NCBI RefSeq assembly: GCF_000282375.1
Contig: NZ_AKJK01000076.1
Span: 33,908 to 97,907, forward strand
Direction of reading: 5' to 3'
Length of the DNA stretch: 64,000 nt
Origin: Pseudomonas sp. GM50
GTDB taxonomy: Bacteria; Pseudomonadota; Gammaproteobacteria; Pseudomonadales; Pseudomonadaceae
The position numbers were made by a program, and so were the translations under genes. The notes under the pieces were generated by a model. It saw only the letters and a program-made list of their open reading frames with translations. It was not told the origin of the DNA and ran no database searches. This document shows, in pieces, positions 60,803-64,000 of this stretch (the stretch's first letter is position 1; every line of letters begins with the position of its first letter).

Positions 60803-62079
60803 GCGGGGAAAAACTCTTCGGTGCGCCCTCCCATGGGCCGGCCGGCAATACCGACCACGAAGGCCTGAAACTGGTGCTGCATCGCTACATCATCGACGCC
60901 ATCGAAGAGTCCGGGAAAAACCTGCTGGAAGGTTCGCGGCAAATGCTGTCGCAGTTCGTCATCGACAAAGTTGCCGAGTACATCGCCCGTCTGCACCTGG
61001 CGATTTCCCGTTATGAGATGGAGCGACTGGCTGAGGAAATCGTCGACGAGCTCACCGGTTTCGGCCCGCTGGAGGTGTTGCTGCGTGACTCGACCGTGAC
61101 CGAGATTCTGGTCAACGGCCCGCACCGGGTGTTCGTCGAACGCGAGGGTGTGTTGCACCTGAGTGACCTGCGATTCATCGACGATCACCACGTCGAGCGG
61201 GTGATGCAACGGATTCTTGCGCCTCTGGGCCGACGGCTCGACGAGTCGTCGCCGATGGTCGATGCGCGCCTGCCCGATGGCAGCCGGGTCAACGCGATCA
61301 TCCCGCCCATTGCCCTCGATGGCCCGTGCCTGTCGATTCGAAAATTCCGCAAGGACATGCTCAAAAGCTCCGATCTGATGGCGATGCAAACCATCGACCA
61401 GGCAATCTTTGAATTTATTCAGGAGGCCGTGGGCAAGCGTTGCAACATCCTTGTCAGCGGCGGTACCGGCACCGGCAAGACCACGCTGCTGAACATTCTC
61501 AGCCAGTTGATCGCCCCTCACGAACGCCTGGTCACCATCGAAGACGTCGCCGAACTGCAACTCGGCCATCCTCACGTGGTGCGCCTGGAAACCCGACCGC
61601 CGAATGCCGAAGGCCACGGCGAAGTGAAGGCCAGCGACCTGATTCGCAACGCGCTGCGGATGCGCCCGGACCGGATCATCCTCGGCGAAATTCGCGGCGT
61701 CGAAGTGGTCGACGTGCTCACTGCAATGAACACCGGGCACGACGGCTCCATGAGCACTGTGCACGCCAACAATGCCCAGGACGCGCTGCTGCGCCTGGAG
61801 ACCTTGGTGGGCCTGACCGGACGCACCATCGCCGAACGCACTCTGCGGCAAATGATCTGTGCGGCACTGGACGTGGTGATTCAACTGACGCGCCTGCCTG
61901 ATGGCCGCCGCTGCGTCAGCGAAGTGGTGGAGGTCGTGGGTATTCGTGATGACATCTATGTGACCAATACGCTATTCAAGTTTGACCGACGCACCGGTTT
62001 CGGTTTTCTGCGCGAGGCGGTCAACCCCGCCGGCGATAAACTACGCCGCGAGGCGGCGCTCTCTCCCTTATCGCACTGA
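60799..62079 (+). CDS. tadA: Tad pilus assembly ATPase TadA (CpaF)
   Basis: A 426-residue secretion ATPase. Walker A GGTGTGKT at 221-228, the Asp box region VTIEDVAELQL, Walker B LRMRPDRIILGEIRG, and the His box region GHDGSMSTVHANN are all intact. It is a hexameric motor on the cytoplasmic face of the inner membrane that drives Flp polymerisation with TadB and TadC. It overlaps tadZ by 4 bases, and tadB starts 12 bases after its stop. Confidence 0.96.
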   Translation: MSGEKLFGAPSHGPAGNTDHEGLKLVLHRYIIDAIEESGKNLLEGSRQMLSQFVIDKVAEYIARLHLAISRYEMERLAEEIVDELTGFGPLEVLLRDSTVTEILVNGPHRVFVEREGVLHLSDLRFIDDHHVERVMQRILAPLGRRLDESSPMVDARLPDGSRVNAIIPPIALDGPCLSIRKFRKDMLKSSDLMAMQTIDQAIFEFIQEAVGKRCNILVSGGTGTGKTTLLNILSQLIAPHERLVTIEDVAELQLGHPHVVRLETRPPNAEGHGEVKASDLIRNALRMRPDRIILGEIRGVEVVDVLTAMNTGHDGSMSTVHANNAQDALLRLETLVGLTGRTIAERTLRQMICAALDVVIQLTRLPDGRRCVSEVVEVVGIRDDIYVTNTLFKFDRRTGFGFLREAVNPAGDKLRREAALSPLSH

Positions 62080-62090
62080 AGGGTCACGGC

Positions 62091-62975
62091 ATGCTCAAAC
62101 CGGCGCTGCTCATCCTGATTTGCCTGACGTTGCTGGGCTTGTCGATCCGTTTGTTCTACAACGGTTTGCGCCAGACCGGCATCGATCGAACCCTCGGTCG
62201 CTTGATGCAGGGACAACCGCAACTGGCGGTGGCGAAATCATCCTGGGCTGGCCTGGAACGAGCCTTTCTACGCGCCGGCCTCGGTCGTCCCACCGAACGC
62301 CTGGGGTTGTGGCTGTTGCTCTGGGCCGTGGGCATTTTGCTGGGGTTTGCCCTCGCAAGCTGGATCGGTTTGTTGGTGTTGTTGCTGATGCCACCTCTGG
62401 CTCTGAGGCTCTACATCAGTTGGTGCTATCAGCGCCGGCTCAAGCGCATGATCGAACAACTGCCGCCATTGCTCGATCACACAGTGCGCAGTCTGAAGTC
62501 CGGACGCACCCTGGCCGATGCGGTGCTGGTCGCCATCGACGCCGCCGAAGACCCACTTAAAAACGCCATGGGCCGGGTTCAGCGCAACGTGCACTTGGGC
62601 GTCAGCCTGCCTGACGCTGTCACGGACTTCGCCGAACTGTACGAGAAAGACGAGTTTCGCTTGTTCGCGCTGGGCCTGAAGGTCAATCACCGCTACGGCG
62701 GCAATGCCAGTGAGCTGTTTGAGAACCTGATCAAAATGATCCGCGAACGCGACCAGGCTGCGCGCCAATTGCGCGCCATGACGGGCGAAACCCGCATCAC
62801 GGCGATAGTGCTGGCCCTGATGCCCGTGGGGCTTGCCGCCTACTTCTTGCTGTCCAATCCGAAATACCTGCTCGCCATGTGGAACAGCAGCTCGGGGCAA
62901 ATGATGCTCGCGACCGCGTTCGGCCTGCAGGTCGTGGGTTGCCTGGCGCTGTGGCGCATGTTGCGTAGCGTATGA
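62091..62975 (+). CDS. tadB: Tad pilus inner-membrane platform protein TadB
   Basis: A 294-residue type II secretion system F-domain protein. Membrane helices lie at the N-terminus (LLILICLTLLGLSIRLF), at about 75-105 (LLLWAVGILLGFALASWIGL) and at the C-terminus. The cytoplasmic F domain contains LPPLLDHTVRSLKSGRTLAD and GVSLPDAVTDFAELY. It pairs with TadC to form the platform for TadA. The tadC start overlaps its stop (ATGA). Confidence 0.93.
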   Translation: MLKPALLILICLTLLGLSIRLFYNGLRQTGIDRTLGRLMQGQPQLAVAKSSWAGLERAFLRAGLGRPTERLGLWLLLWAVGILLGFALASWIGLLVLLLMPPLALRLYISWCYQRRLKRMIEQLPPLLDHTVRSLKSGRTLADAVLVAIDAAEDPLKNAMGRVQRNVHLGVSLPDAVTDFAELYEKDEFRLFALGLKVNHRYGGNASELFENLIKMIRERDQAARQLRAMTGETRITAIVLALMPVGLAAYFLLSNPKYLLAMWNSSSGQMMLATAFGLQVVGCLALWRMLRSV

Positions 62976-63862
62976 AAATAGCCCTGCTGATCAGCGCACT
63001 GTTGTTTCTGGCGGCCACGCTGTTGCTGCTCAGTGGGCTGCTGGACCAACATCGGCGTGCTCGCCAGGTGGCTCAACGACTGGACGGCAAACCGCTGAGC
63101 GACCATCGCGTCAGTCACTGGCTGCAAGTGCTGGGCGACAGCCGCATCGGCCAGCGCTCGGTCAAACTGGACAACGAAACCCAAATGCTGCTCAACCGCC
63201 TCGGCTGGCGCAGCGCCCGGCAACGCTCGCTGTTCGCCGCCTGCCAGATCGGCATACCGGTGCTCGCGTTGTTCCTGAGCCTGTTGATCCAGAGTGTGTT
63301 CTTCCCGCAGGTGAACAACCACTGGATCACCCCGGCCTTCGCTACCGCCCTCGGTTATTTGCTGCCCAAACGCTTGTTGGCCGCCGCCGCGTACCGTCGG
63401 CAAAGACAACTGGCGATCGAGATTTCGACCTTCATTCCACTGCTGCGCATCCTGTTCGAATCCGGCATGGCGGTGGAACAGTCGCTGCGAGTGTTGAGCA
63501 TCGAAGGCAAACAATTACTGCCGGTCCTGACCCATGAACTGCGCCTGATTCTGACCCGGGTCGATTCCGGTCTGGAACTGGGCGAAGAACTGAACAAGGC
63601 CACCCAGTTGCTGGCGGTGGACGAATTCACCGACACCTGCGTGATTCTTCAGCAATTGATCCACCAGGGCGGCGGCGCCATGAAATCACTGCTGGGGCTC
63701 AAACTACTGCTCGATGACCGGCGCCTGACACGCTTGCAGGAATACATCTCCAAGATGTCCGCAAAAATGTCTGTGGTGATGATGTTGTTTCTCTTCCCCG
63801 CGTTGCTGATCGTACTGGCCGGCCCCAGCTTCAGCGCTCTGGCCCGGGCCTTTCATCATTGA
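62972..63862 (+). CDS. tadC: Tad pilus inner-membrane platform protein TadC
   Basis: A 296-residue F-domain protein, partner of TadB. Membrane segments lie at the N-terminus (ALLISALLFLAATLLLLSGL), at about 90-130 and at the C-terminus (MMLFLFPALLIVLAGPSF); the F domain includes ISTFIPLLRILFESGMAVEQ. It overlaps tadB by 4 bases. A REP element follows within 20 bases, where P. aeruginosa has tadD directly coupled; no tadD start is visible before the window ends. Confidence 0.92.
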   Translation: MKIALLISALLFLAATLLLLSGLLDQHRRARQVAQRLDGKPLSDHRVSHWLQVLGDSRIGQRSVKLDNETQMLLNRLGWRSARQRSLFAACQIGIPVLALFLSLLIQSVFFPQVNNHWITPAFATALGYLLPKRLLAAAAYRRQRQLAIEISTFIPLLRILFESGMAVEQSLRVLSIEGKQLLPVLTHELRLILTRVDSGLELGEELNKATQLLAVDEFTDTCVILQQLIHQGGGAMKSLLGLKLLLDDRRLTRLQEYISKMSAKMSVVMMLFLFPALLIVLAGPSFSALARAFHH

Positions 63863-63881
63863 AAGGCACAGCGGCGATCCC

Positions 63882-64000
63882 TGTGGCGAGGGGGCTTGTC
63901 GGAACGCCGCATCGCCCCGTTTGAGTGCGTAGCACTCACAAGATCTTTGGTACATCAGAGATTTTGGGGCTACTTCGTAGCCCAACGGGGGCAAGCCCCC
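63882..64000. repeat. REP pair at the window edge (type: GTGGCGAGGGGGCTTG)
   Basis: A left arm starts at 63882, and an inverted arm ending GGGGGCAAGCCCCC is cut by the right edge (63981-64000). Between them are two small hairpins (GAGTGC-GTA-GCACTC at 63923-63937 and GGGCTAC-TTC-GTAGCCC at 63967-63983). Same family as at 30.0 kb. Confidence 0.75.

Noticed and set aside
60658..61884. 408-codon minus-strand ORF opposite tadA
   Set aside because: Shadow of tadA with no supported function.
1..64000. CRISPR array, tRNA or rRNA genes, insertion sequences
   Set aside because: No regularly spaced direct repeats, no cloverleaf or rRNA sequence, and no transposase or integrase ORF was recognised by eye.

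Overview
The window reads as chromosomal DNA of a Pseudomonas of the fluorescens lineage. The gene order retS-purD-purH-fis-dusB-(DUF3426)-prmA-accC-accB-aroQ-dsbD-chemoreceptor-gcbA-DUF2333-NUDIX-SUI1-speA is, from memory, the order of P. aeruginosa PAO1 PA4856 down to PA4839. A second block (tadG, pprA, tadF-like, fppA, pprB, flp, rcpC, tadZABC) corresponds to the PAO1 Flp/Tad pilus locus. Short inverted pairs of Pseudomonas REP elements are scattered between operons. No tRNA, rRNA, CRISPR array or transposase was found.

Layout. 1-1.9 kb: the end of cobI and a CbiG-CobJ fusion (cobalamin). 2.4-16.7 kb: two tandem giant genes (2358 and 2342 codons). Their products look like large clostridial toxin / lymphostatin (LifA/Efa1) relatives: an N-terminal glycosyltransferase with a DxD motif, a C58 (YopT-type) cysteine protease signature in place of the clostridial autoprotease, a TcdA/TcdB-type pore-forming and delivery region, and a C-terminal part of about 850 residues without clostridial repeats. 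16.8-17.4 kb: marC. 17.7-20.1 kb: three small unknown genes that appear to be diverged paralogues. 20.1-43.9 kb: the conserved housekeeping block, interrupted at 34.5-35.4 kb by a stand-alone polymorphic toxin (type 44 domain) and an overlapping membrane-anchored partner. 44.1-46.2 kb: a short vgrG and a DUF4123 adaptor with no effector gene after them. 46.3-50.6 kb: a MATE transporter, a small membrane protein, a MazG-like pyrophosphohydrolase, cmoM and two DUF4136 lipoproteins. 50.8-64 kb: the Tad locus with its regulators.

How the parts fit. RetS is a global switch between acute and sessile behaviour in pseudomonads (acting on GacS), and GcbA and the PprA/PprB system also control attachment, so the window combines surface-life regulators with several toxin modules. 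The giant toxin pair and the three-gene cluster are the most unusual content. The Tad locus seems to lack the secretin gene rcpA: only a 23-codon ORF lies between rcpC and tadZ. That would leave the pilus without its own outer-membrane channel unless one is encoded elsewhere. All functional calls come from reading motifs and gene order by eye; no database search was run.
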